Source: Pseudomonas vranovensis DSM 16006 (GTDB lineage: Bacteria > Pseudomonadota > Gammaproteobacteria > Pseudomonadales > Pseudomonadaceae). From it: a stretch of 64,000 nucleotides of DNA. Made by a program: the position numbers and the translations under genes. The stretch is taken from positions 1 through 64,000 of the forward strand of contig NZ_KE384455.1 of NCBI RefSeq assembly GCF_000425805.1. Direction: 5' to 3'. The notes beneath the pieces are model-generated. The model made no database searches. It was given only the letters and a program-made list of their open reading frames with translations, and was not told the origin of the DNA. This document shows, piece by piece, positions 17,270 to 25,897 of the stretch; the stretch's first letter is position 1; each line of letters opens with the position of its first letter.

Positions 17270-17751
17270 TCGCTGGCCTTGAAGGTGGTCAGCTCACCCT
17301 TGCGCCATTTGGCGGCCTTGCCGGTGGCAGCCTTCAGAATTTTGCTCAAGCCTTCCTGCAACTGCTGGTGTGCGGCAAAAACCAACACCACACCCTGGCC
17401 TTCACGCAAGACGATACCTTCGCCCTCAGGCACAGAGACAAAGGCATAGTCGCCCAGGCCATAAACTGTCAGTTTGATGTCACGAAAACGTACTTCCAGT
17501 TTGCCACCTTCGCGGCTGGGCAACACGGCGGCGCGAAAGTGATCGCCAACCTTCAGCTCCAGACGTTGTTTGTCATCGACCACCATTGCAACATCGGTAT
17601 CGATCTCGGCCATGTACAGGCCTTCCGCGTTTTGCTCGGTAACATAGACAAAACGCGATTGAAACTGTTTGACCAATTTGGCCCGAAGATCGCCCAGGAC
17701 AAACAGGGCATGGGTATCCAGATTACTGACTGCCAATGAAGAATTCCTCAA
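17266..17751 (-). CDS. Conserved hypothetical protein
   Basis: 161 residues, mixed beta-rich composition with many alternating hydrophobic strands (RFVYVTEQNAEGLYMAEID, RLELKVGDHFRAAVL, KLTVYGLGDYAFVSV) and a basic C-terminus (KAAKWRKGELTTFK). The strand pattern hints at a PilZ-like or other small beta-barrel but I see no diagnostic motif, so no function is assigned. First gene of a two-gene unit. Its upstream region carries several inverted repeats. Confidence 0.7.
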   Translation of the reverse strand: MRNSSLAVSNLDTHALFVLGDLRAKLVKQFQSRFVYVTEQNAEGLYMAEIDTDVAMVVDDKQRLELKVGDHFRAAVLPSREGGKLEVRFRDIKLTVYGLGDYAFVSVPEGEGIVLREGQGVVLVFAAHQQLQEGLSKILKAATGKAAKWRKGELTTFKASE

Positions 17752-17773
17752 AACCGATTACACATCGCCGCCA

Positions 17774-17830
17774 CACGGAAACCAAGGTTCCGTGAAGGCA
17801 CCGGCACTTCAATTTGAAGTCTGAAAGACT
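17774..17830. repeat. Cluster of three short inverted repeats in a 302-base gap
   Basis: The non-coding stretch 17752-18053 contains CACGGAA/TTCCGTG arms around seven bases (17774-17794), ACTTCAA-T-TTGAAGT (17806-17820) and AGTCT-GAA-AGACT (17818-17830), the last two overlapping. They lie in the leader or promoter region of the gene that starts at 17751 on the minus strand and could be operators or mutually exclusive hairpins. Nothing else was recognised in the gap; no convincing promoter for the small gene at 18054 was seen. Confidence 0.5.
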
Positions 17831-18053
17831 AATGGATAAGCGTACGAATAGCCTGAGCTGACAGCCGCGCAAGTGAGCGGGATTAATTACCTTTCTCTGC
17901 CAGCCCAGGCCTGGTGGCGGATGTTCAGCAGAATTCCTCAATCAGAACAGCCATGTCTGACAGCACTAGCGCAATAAAAATGCGATAGATAAAGGCAGGC
18001 TCTTCAACAGAATGAGTGCCGGAAAATCATCCGCAATACACAGGGGAGTGAAT

Positions 18054-18260
18054 ATGCACGAAAACACCGATTTACGTCGAGAGCTCAATACCCATTCCTG
18101 TGCAGATTGTTCTACCACCACGGTGTCGACACCCCGCTACGTGGTGATCCCCGCCGGCAAGTCTTTTTTCCATGTCACCGAGCATGCCACTGGAAGAGTC
18201 AAGGGCTTCCGTCGTGAGCACAACCAGGCCTGTGCCCTGGCCCGCGACCTGGAAAGTTGA
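18054..18260 (+). CDS. Small hypothetical protein
   Basis: 68 residues, soluble, with two cysteines in a SCADC pair near residue 16 that could bind metal or form a disulfide. The C-terminal half (RYVVIPAGKSFFHVTEHATGRVKGFRREH) looks like a compact beta-hairpin plus helix. A strong ribosome site AGGGGAG sits six bases before the ATG, supporting the start and the reality of the gene. Function unknown; it is convergent with another small gene, 11 bases apart. Confidence 0.7.
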   Translation: MHENTDLRRELNTHSCADCSTTTVSTPRYVVIPAGKSFFHVTEHATGRVKGFRREHNQACALARDLES

Positions 18261-18271
18261 TTGCCACGACC

Positions 18272-18490
18272 TCAGCCGGCCTGGCGCGCCACGACGGGTC
18301 GGCTGCCTGCATTCAATTGCTCAAGCCACGCCGCACGGCACTCCTGGGCTTCGGCGCGGCAGGCAAAGGCCGTACCACGGCGCTCGCCGTTGACCAGCAC
18401 CACCCAGCACACTCGCTTGCCCAAGGCCTGCAGAGACGGGGGCACACCACTTCCAATCATCACAGCTACATCGACTTGGCTATGCATCAT
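18272..18490 (-). CDS. Small hypothetical protein
   Basis: 72 residues, beginning with two methionines (18490 and 18487). A near-perfect Shine-Dalgarno GGAGGG lies just upstream on the minus strand, with better spacing for the second methionine. The central segment VCWVVLVNGERRGTAFACRAEAQECRAAW has three cysteines and a beta-hairpin-then-helix pattern. I do not recognise it. No terminator hairpin was seen between its end and the convergent neighbour. Confidence 0.65.
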   Translation of the reverse strand: MMHSQVDVAVMIGSGVPPSLQALGKRVCWVVLVNGERRGTAFACRAEAQECRAAWLEQLNAGSRPVVARQAG

Positions 18491-18602
18491 TCCCTCCGGA
18501 ATTTATTAGCAACCTAACGATATGGCCATGATAAGGCCTGCACCACTGCGGAAAAAGCTATCCACCGCATAGCTGTTTTGCATCAGCGGTAACAAAGCTG
18601 AC

Positions 18603-20210
18603 TCAGTTAAATACCGCTTGCTGTGGTCGGTAGCCCAGCCGCAACCCGCCCCAATGACGTCCCTTGACCCGAATAGGTACCGACAAATCGTGCATCAACT
18701 CACCCGTGTCGCGCGTGTAGGTCTGTAACAGGACCGCCTGCTGATGGCTGCCGCAGCGAATGCCTGTGCGGTCGTCGAACTTGCGCTTGCTGCGATTGTG
18801 CGCGGTATCCACCGCCTCATCGCCGGTCAACGGCTGGTTGAATGCCATGTTATGGGTGGGGACGTAGCCTTGCTGGGTACAGGCGATGGCAAATACCAGC
18901 CCCTCATGCTGCTTCAGCAAGGGCTCCTGGATGGCGGGCAGGACCTGATCGGTGTAGCGGTCGAGTCGCGTCTGGTAGCGCGCTGGCGAGGTACTCGCAA
19001 TGCGCTGGTAATGACGATCGAACAGATCCTCCAGGCCGATTCGCCCCAAGGTAACATCGGCCTCGAACTGTGCCTCGATCTGCTGGGCCCCTTGCCGGGC
19101 CAGGTCATAGACCCGCTGGTGGTAATCGTCCAGGCCGACCTCGGCCAGTCGCTCGCTGATACTCTCTGCCTGGCCTTCCAGCTGCACCGCGGCCTGGGCC
19201 AGCCGCTGGGTTTGCTGGTCACTGGCCTGCAGATCACTGCGCATGCGTGCCACTGCCTCGAACAGGCTGTCCAGTTGGACCCGGTTGGTCTCGGTACCCT
19301 CGGCGATTTCGCCGATCTGCTGCTCCACCCCGGCAGCCAGGCTGGCAATGCTGTCCAGCTGCTCACCGGTGTGCTCGACCTGGTCAACACCGCTGTGCAG
19401 GTCATCCGACAATGTGCGGATCTGCTCGACCACCTGGGCCGTACGCTCCTGAATGTCAGCGACCATCAGGCCGACCTCCTGCGTGGCACTGGCCGTGCGC
19501 CCGGCCAAGCCACGAACCTCATCGGCCACCACGGCAAAGCCACGACCGTGCTCCCCTGCCCTGGCCGCCTCGATGGCCGCGTTGAGCGCCAACAAATTGG
19601 TCTGGCTGGCAATGGACTGTATCACCAGGGTGACCCGGGCAATGTCTTCACTGCGCTGGTGCAAGGCCTCGATCAACTCGCGGCTGGCGCTGGCACGCGC
19701 GCTCAGCTGGTGCATCCGCTGGATCGACTCCGCCAGCACTTCGCGCCCACTGGCGCTGCTCTGGTGAGCGGTGCGCGCAGCAGCCAAAGCATGCTGGCTC
19801 AGTTGGGAGGTAGCCTTCTCGGTGCCGATCATGACTTCGGCACTGCTGACGATCTGCGCCGCAGCGTCCAGTTGCGACTGCAGCTTGCTCGCCAGCTGTT
19901 GCACTGAGAACGCCACACCCGCAGCCGACAGGGCGTTGTGGCTGGTGGTCCTGGCAAGGTCGCGTGTCAAGTCACCCAGTGGGTCGCTGTCAGCCTGGAC
20001 AACTGCAAGGGGCTTGCGCAAGCGAGGAACCCACAAGGCCAACAATGCCAACGGCAAGCAGACATAGACTGACACCCCGGCAAACGCCATGGCCGCCAGT
20101 ACCCCCGTCAGCACCAGGCTTTGCAGTAACAGCATCGACCAGGGCGCAGTACCACTCGACGCAACTTCAGGCTCCAGCAAGTCACCAGACAGCGATTCAT
20201 TTCGCAGCAT
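18603..20210 (-). CDS. Methyl-accepting chemotaxis protein with C-terminal sensor-like domain
   Basis: 535 residues. Two adjacent hydrophobic segments near residues 25-60 make a tight hairpin in the membrane with almost no periplasmic loop. The coiled-coil signalling domain follows, with the conserved hairpin tip (SQTNLLALNAAIEAARAGE then GRGFAVVADEVRGLAGRT) at about residues 195-245. The last 150 residues form a separate cytoplasmic domain ending in RVKGRHWGGLRLGYRP, a Cache/PAS-like ending known from a subset of MCPs. Order is therefore membrane hairpin, signalling domain, then sensor-like domain, the reverse of classical receptors, pointing to a cytoplasmic stimulus. The start at 20210 has a GGAG site; an upstream methionine at 20231 has none. 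Confidence 0.88.
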   Translation of the reverse strand: MLRNESLSGDLLEPEVASSGTAPWSMLLLQSLVLTGVLAAMAFAGVSVYVCLPLALLALWVPRLRKPLAVVQADSDPLGDLTRDLARTTSHNALSAAGVAFSVQQLASKLQSQLDAAAQIVSSAEVMIGTEKATSQLSQHALAAARTAHQSSASGREVLAESIQRMHQLSARASASRELIEALHQRSEDIARVTLVIQSIASQTNLLALNAAIEAARAGEHGRGFAVVADEVRGLAGRTASATQEVGLMVADIQERTAQVVEQIRTLSDDLHSGVDQVEHTGEQLDSIASLAAGVEQQIGEIAEGTETNRVQLDSLFEAVARMRSDLQASDQQTQRLAQAAVQLEGQAESISERLAEVGLDDYHQRVYDLARQGAQQIEAQFEADVTLGRIGLEDLFDRHYQRIASTSPARYQTRLDRYTDQVLPAIQEPLLKQHEGLVFAIACTQQGYVPTHNMAFNQPLTGDEAVDTAHNRSKRKFDDRTGIRCGSHQQAVLLQTYTRDTGELMHDLSVPIRVKGRHWGGLRLGYRPQQAVFN

Positions 20211-20329
20211 GTTCGAGCTCCAACGCGGCATGTTGTTATTGTACGGCCATTAAAAGCCACTATAACGCCATTATCCATGCTCCTTTCGGTGTACAGCCTT
20301 TACCCTTGATGCAGGACAACAAACGCAAA

Positions 20330-20355
20330 AACCCCGGGGAGCGATTCCCGGGGTT
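20330..20355 (-). terminator. Rho-independent terminator of the DksA-like gene
   Basis: An 11-bp stem (20330-20340 with 20345-20355) around loop GCGA; on the minus strand the stem is followed by TTTTTGCGTTT. It lies 22 bases past the stop codon of the DksA-like gene and before the chemoreceptor. Confidence 0.88.
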
Positions 20356-20376
20356 CTTGTTGGACACCTGTGTCTG

Positions 20377-20781
20377 TCAGGCTTGACGCTGGTGCTTGTC
20401 GATCTGCTCGTGACGCTCTTGAGCTTCGATGCAGTACTTGGTGGTCGGGCTGATCAGCAGACGCTTCAGGCCGATTGGCTCACCGCTGTCGTCACACCAG
20501 CCGAAGCTCTCGTCGGCAATACGGCCCAACGCCATTTCCAGTTGTGGCAGCAGACGCTGATCACGTTCGATCGCGTTCACCAACCAGTGGCGCTCTTCTT
20601 CGACCGAGGCGGCATCGGCAGGATCGGCAGGCGTATCCAGGCTTTCGATGGTTACACGGCTCTGCTCGATGCGCTCATGGGTCTCAACCTTCATCGACTG
20701 CAGCAGCGCGGTGAAGTAAGCCAGTTGCTCAGCGTTCATGTAATCATCGGCCGGCATGGCCAGCAACTTTTCCTTTGTCAT
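20377..20781 (-). CDS. TraR/DksA-family RNA polymerase-binding protein, two-cysteine variant
   Basis: 134 residues. The coiled coil carries the DPAD sequence (Asp53, Asp56) matching the tip aspartates that enter the RNA polymerase secondary channel in E. coli DksA. The C-terminal zinc-finger region keeps only Cys96 and Cys117; the other two ligands are Ser99 and Ala120. Zinc binding by four cysteines is therefore impossible, as in zinc-independent DksA paralogues. It may modulate transcription with ppGpp under zinc limitation or in a specialised role. The ATG at 20781 (MTKEKLL) follows an AGAGA site; the frame is open upstream to 20880. Its leader contains an inverted repeat (20828-20846). 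Confidence 0.87.
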   Translation of the reverse strand: MTKEKLLAMPADDYMNAEQLAYFTALLQSMKVETHERIEQSRVTIESLDTPADPADAASVEEERHWLVNAIERDQRLLPQLEMALGRIADESFGWCDDSGEPIGLKRLLISPTTKYCIEAQERHEQIDKHQRQA

Positions 20782-20827
20782 TGATTTCTCTATAAAAAAT
20801 ACGTGCATTAAGGCGAATCGGGTGCTC

Positions 20828-20846
20828 CTGGCGAACAGCTCGCCAG
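20828..20846 (-). promoter_or_regulatory. Inverted repeat in the DksA-like leader, within a 306-base gap
   Basis: CTGGCGA-ACAGC-TCGCCAG lies 47 bases before the DksA-like start. On the minus strand it precedes a run of six T shortly before the ATG, so it could be an attenuator-like hairpin or an operator. The gap 20782-21087 otherwise shows no gene and no clear terminator for the ercS-like gene ending at 21088. Confidence 0.35.
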
Positions 20847-21087
20847 CAGCGGAATTCTTCAAGCACCATCCGGCACTCAATTTACAGGGGGCGGCAGTCT
20901 ACGGCCGAGATTCGCACTGGGCAACAGGAATGACGGTGCAATTGACCGAAAAGGCCCACAAGTGCTTCCCCTGGCGCGGGTTTATAACAAAAAAACTACC
21001 TGCGCGGCGCTTTCCTGGGGACAAACGGTGTATTGGCGGCAAAAAGCTTGTAACAAATTCTCGTCTGCCGCTGTAAGCAGGTTTCCC

Positions 21088-22755
21088 TCAACCCAGCAAC
21101 TGGCTCAACACCGCGCGCAACTTGCCCGGCTTCACAGGTTTGTTCAGCAACGGTACACCGAGGCGCTGCATGGCCCGGCGACTCTGCTCGCTGCGGTCGG
21201 CGGTGATCATCACGGCAGCGATGCGCTGGCCGAAATGACCACGCAGGTCACGCACCACCTCGCACCCGGTCACCCCATGGTCGAGGTGAAAATCTGCCAG
21301 GATCAACTCCGGCACCTGTCCCGCAAGCACTGCCAGCGCTTCACTATAGTCAGCGGCGGTCACCACTTCACATCCCCACTGCTGCAACAGCGCCGCCATA
21401 CTCTGCTGGATACTCGATTCGTTATCCAGCACCAGCAATCGCCGCCCCGGCAACGGATCACCAAGCGCAGCGTGCACGAAGGCCGTCGCAGCCGGGGCTT
21501 GTGGCAGGTACGGCGACAACGGCACCTCGATGCTGAACACCGAGCCACAGCCCGGCCAGGAGCGCACCTGAACCCGGCACTCGAGGATCCGCGCAATGCG
21601 CTCGACAATGGCCAAGCCCAGCCCTACCCCCTTGCGATCGGCAGCCCGGCCCACATCCAGTTGGTTGAACTCGAGAAAGATGGATTCGAGGCGATCGGCT
21701 GCAATGCCTCGCCCGGTGTCCCAGACCTCCAGCCGCACATGCGCGCCCTGTCGGCGGGCACCGAGCAGAATGTGCCCCTGTTCGGTGTAGCGGCAGGCGT
21801 TGCTGATGAAGTTGCGCAGAATTCGCGTCAACAGACGCAGGTCGGTACGAACGGCCAACCGGCCACTGCGAACCCGCAAGCCCAGGCCAGCAGCTTCGGC
21901 CACCGGCTGGAACTCCGAGGCCAGGGGAGCCAGCACTTCGTCCAGGCTGTAGAGATCCAGGTCCGGTTTGACTGCGGCCTGGTCCAGCCGGGAAATATCC
22001 AGCAGGTCGGTCAGCAAGTCTTCGGCGCCTTCCAGCGCCTGGTGCGCGCGCTCGACCAGCTGTTGCTCGGCAGCGGGCAAACTGCGCTCGCGCAGGGTGG
22101 AAATCAGCAACCGCGCGGCATTGAGCGGTTGCAACAGATCGTGGCTGGCGGCCGCCAGGTATTTGTCTTTGCTGCGATTGGCCGCCTGGGCGGCATCACG
22201 GGCCTCGATCAGTTCGTTGGTGCGCTCGGCGACCCGCTGCTCCAGTTGATCGTTGAGCTGCTGCAGGCGTTGCTGGGCCAGTTTGCGTTCGGTGATGTCA
22301 GCCACAAAGCCTTCCACCACACCCGGCTCGTCCGGACGCAGCAGCAGGTTCATCAGCACGTCGATATGGCTGCCGTCACGCCGGCGCAACTGGGTTTCAT
22401 AGCCGATTAGCGCTTGCTCGCGTTGCAGTGCCTGGGCAATGGTCCGCAGTTCATCCTGGCCACCGGCGAACAGGTGGCTGGCCAGGTCCCGGCGCGAGAG
22501 CAACAGCGCAGGTGCGTCAGGGTAGCCCAACATACGTGCCAGCGCAGGGTTGGCGGCGCGCATGCCATCGACGAGGCTGGCCTGGAAAATGCCGTGCACA
22601 GCATGCTCGAACAACCATTTGTAGCGATTGCGCTCTGCTTCCAGTTCCTCCAGGCGTACGGCCAGCTCCGGATAATGACTTTTGCGTACGGTGTGATTGC
22701 TCAGCCCCAACAACCCAGCCAGCGCGTCACCCTGGAGGTCAGAGGGCCTCGCCAT
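21088..22755 (-). CDS. ercS: PAS hybrid histidine kinase, ErcS type
   Basis: 555 residues, soluble. PAS domain at about 45-155, coiled coil 155-195, HisKA with phosphoacceptor His205 (ASHDLLQP), HATPase around 310-425 (NACRYTEQG, DTGRGI, GVGLGLAIV) and a C-terminal receiver with phosphoacceptor Asp488 (LILADFHL). The N-terminal LGLSNHTVRKSHYPEL is typical of the NahK/ErcS branch. In P. aeruginosa ErcS acts in the regulatory cascade of PQQ-dependent ethanol oxidation. It overlaps the end of ercA by 17 bases, so the two are co-translated, supporting the name. Confidence 0.88.
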   Translation of the reverse strand: MARPSDLQGDALAGLLGLSNHTVRKSHYPELAVRLEELEAERNRYKWLFEHAVHGIFQASLVDGMRAANPALARMLGYPDAPALLLSRRDLASHLFAGGQDELRTIAQALQREQALIGYETQLRRRDGSHIDVLMNLLLRPDEPGVVEGFVADITERKLAQQRLQQLNDQLEQRVAERTNELIEARDAAQAANRSKDKYLAAASHDLLQPLNAARLLISTLRERSLPAAEQQLVERAHQALEGAEDLLTDLLDISRLDQAAVKPDLDLYSLDEVLAPLASEFQPVAEAAGLGLRVRSGRLAVRTDLRLLTRILRNFISNACRYTEQGHILLGARRQGAHVRLEVWDTGRGIAADRLESIFLEFNQLDVGRAADRKGVGLGLAIVERIARILECRVQVRSWPGCGSVFSIEVPLSPYLPQAPAATAFVHAALGDPLPGRRLLVLDNESSIQQSMAALLQQWGCEVVTAADYSEALAVLAGQVPELILADFHLDHGVTGCEVVRDLRGHFGQRIAAVMITADRSEQSRRAMQRLGVPLLNKPVKPGKLRAVLSQLLG

Positions 22756-23902
22756 ACACCACCTCGACGTCGCGCTGACTGGAACTGCGCGGGTTGGTGA
22801 GGATGCAGGGATCGCCCATGGCGTGCTGGGACAGGAACGGGATGTCGGTCATTCCCACCCCGTGCAGGCTCAAGGTTTCATGAAAGCCAACCGCATGTTT
22901 GAGAGCGATCAGGTGCTCGACCAGGCGCTGGCTGATCTGCTTGTGGTTAAGACCCCGGCAATCGATGCCCAAGGTCTGCGCGATCACTTTGAAGCGATCG
23001 GGTGCTGCGCTGTAGTTGAATGCCACCACATGCTCGACCAGCACCGCGTTGCACAGCCCATGGGGCAGGTCGAGAAAGCCTCCAAGGCTATGGGACATGG
23101 CATGTACCGCGCCAAGAATCGCATTGGAAAAGGCAAGCCCGGCCTGCATGCTGCCAAGCATGATTTTTTCCCGCAGGGCAATATCGCTCGGGTTGGCAAT
23201 CATCTCCACCAGGTTACCGTTGATCAGGCGCATGGCTTCCAGCGCGTGAGGATCCGTCAAGGGGCCGTGACCGGTGGACACGAACGCTTCGATGGCATGC
23301 ACCAGTGCATCGATACCGGTACAGGCCGACAGGAACGGGTCCATGCTCAGGGTGGTTTCCGGGTCGATCAACGACACGTCGGGCACCACCGCCTTGCTGA
23401 CGATAGAGAACTTCATCCGCTCCTGCTGGTTGGAGATAATCACGAACTGCGACACGTCGGCGGAGGTGCCGGCCGTGGTGGGGATGAGGATCAATGGGGG
23501 GCTGGGCACACGGATGGTGTCGACACCTTCGAACTCGAGGATGTGGCGACCGTGGGCCACCACAATGCCGATGCCCTTGGCACAGTCCATCGGGCTGCCA
23601 CCGCCGACGGCGACGATCACGTCGCACTGCTCACTGCGATAGCGCTCGGCACCGCTCATCACTTCCTCGACCCGCGGGTTGGGCGAGACCTCGGTGTACA
23701 GGCAGTAGTCAATGCCCTGCCCTTGCAGACTGGCCTCGATATCGGTTACCCAGCCAGCAGCGATCACGCCCGGGTCACTGACCAGCAGTACCTTGCGCGC
23801 GCCGAAGGTTCTGGCGTAGTTGGCCACATGATGCCGGCAACCGGCGCCAAAGATGATTTCCGGGGAAACGAATTTGCGCAACTGGCTCAATTTCGGGCTC
23901 AT
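22739..23902 (-). CDS. ercA: Iron-containing alcohol dehydrogenase, ErcA
   Basis: 387 residues, the full length of group III iron-dependent alcohol dehydrogenases. NAD-binding GGGSPMDCAKGI lies near residue 100; the metal ligands are in the segment TGIDALVHAIEAFVS and in the later His motifs (HAMSHSLGGFLDLPHGLCNA). In P. aeruginosa ErcA takes part in regulating, rather than catalysing the bulk of, ethanol oxidation. The ATG at 23902 was chosen over the open frame to 23965 because SPKLSQLRKF matches the usual N-terminus. It overlaps ercS downstream and lies 128 bases after the orphan pqqA. Confidence 0.9.
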   Translation of the reverse strand: MSPKLSQLRKFVSPEIIFGAGCRHHVANYARTFGARKVLLVSDPGVIAAGWVTDIEASLQGQGIDYCLYTEVSPNPRVEEVMSGAERYRSEQCDVIVAVGGGSPMDCAKGIGIVVAHGRHILEFEGVDTIRVPSPPLILIPTTAGTSADVSQFVIISNQQERMKFSIVSKAVVPDVSLIDPETTLSMDPFLSACTGIDALVHAIEAFVSTGHGPLTDPHALEAMRLINGNLVEMIANPSDIALREKIMLGSMQAGLAFSNAILGAVHAMSHSLGGFLDLPHGLCNAVLVEHVVAFNYSAAPDRFKVIAQTLGIDCRGLNHKQISQRLVEHLIALKHAVGFHETLSLHGVGMTDIPFLSQHAMGDPCILTNPRSSSQRDVEVVYGEAL

Positions 23903-23965
23903 GCGAGGCCTGTATCGTTGTTGTAGTCGTAAGCGCCAGCCTACTGCATCCGGGTATGAATGCAA

Positions 23966-23985
23966 TCAGGCCCGAAAGGGCCTGA
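23966..23985. terminator. Hairpin between pqqA and ercA
   Basis: Perfect 8-bp stem TCAGGCCC / GGGCCTGA with a GAAA loop. A second imperfect hairpin (GCCGGCTG ... with CGGTTGTT side, 23996-24020) lies nearer to pqqA. Such hairpins after pqqA typically stabilise the short transcript and reduce read-through, which would make pqqA mRNA more abundant than ercA mRNA. Confidence 0.55.
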
Positions 23986-24030
23986 AACGACAACGCCGGC
24001 TGCTGCAAACAACAACCGGCGCCAGAGGGA

Positions 24031-24102
24031 TCAACGATTGGCGAAGTACATCGTCACTTCAAACCCGATACGCAGATCAGTGAACGCAGGCTTTTTCCAC
24101 AT
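24031..24102 (-). CDS. pqqA: PqqA, precursor peptide of pyrroloquinoline quinone (orphan copy)
   Basis: A 23-residue peptide reading MWKKPAFTDLRIGFEVTMYF then three more residues. It has the invariant Glu15 and Tyr19 in the E-x3-Y arrangement that PqqE crosslinks, and the MW(T/K)KP start of Pseudomonas PqqA. A GAGGA site lies seven bases before the ATG. In known clusters pqqA is followed by pqqBCDE; here it is followed by hairpins and ercA, so it is an isolated copy. It may supply extra precursor to PQQ machinery encoded elsewhere. The peptide is too short for automatic gene callers and easily missed. Confidence 0.92.
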   Translation of the reverse strand: MWKKPAFTDLRIGFEVTMYFANR

Positions 24103-24189
24103 AGGTCCATCCTCTAATGGCACCACAGGATTGCGGTGCTTCTATTAATACACCGTTGTCGGTACGGGTCGAATGCTACTTTGGAAGCG

Positions 24190-24197
24190 ATTTGGTA
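24190..24197 (-). promoter_or_regulatory. Candidate operator upstream of pqqA (shared with exaC)
   Basis: ATTTGGTA (TACCAAAT on the coding strand) lies 88 bases before the pqqA ATG; the same 8-mer lies 107 bases before exaC (25840-25847). Both genes respond to alcohols in related systems, so a common regulator site is plausible but unproven. Confidence 0.3.
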
Positions 24198-24212
24198 CAG
24201 CTACCCGGGCGA

Positions 24213-25733
<1,521 letters not shown>

Positions 25734-25756
25734 GATGGGGCCTCTGCTGATCGAGG

Positions 25757-25773
25757 CCTGTCGCAACGACAGG
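25757..25773 (-). promoter_or_regulatory. Hairpin in the exaC leader
   Basis: CCTGTCG-CAA-CGACAGG, a perfect 7-bp inverted repeat, lies 24 bases before the exaC ATG. It is a possible operator or mRNA-stabilising hairpin. Confidence 0.4.
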
Positions 25774-25832
25774 CAGTGAGTCGATCTTATTCAGCGAGGC
25801 AGGCGGGACGAATCGGCCCTTGGCAGGGAACG

Positions 25833-25849
25833 ACTACTCATTTGGTAGT
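25833..25849. promoter_or_regulatory. Candidate operator upstream of exaC
   Basis: The inverted repeat ACTAC-TCATTTG-GTAGT lies 100-116 bases before exaC and contains the ATTTGGTA also found upstream of pqqA. LuxR-type response regulators such as EraR/ErbR control the homologous genes in P. aeruginosa and could bind here; this is inference. Confidence 0.35.
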
Positions 25850-25897
25850 AAGGCACAGTCCGGGGTAGCAAGGTTGCCTGCCACCCCGGCAACGCTG

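Noticed and set aside
17723..17941. 72-residue open frame on the minus strand in the 302-base gap
   Set aside because: Overlaps the start of the supported gene ending at 17266, has no ribosome site, and the region is filled by inverted repeats.
22697..23926. 409-residue open frame antisense to ercA and ercS
   Set aside because: Shadow of two well supported genes; His/Gln/Gly-rich and without recognisable motifs.
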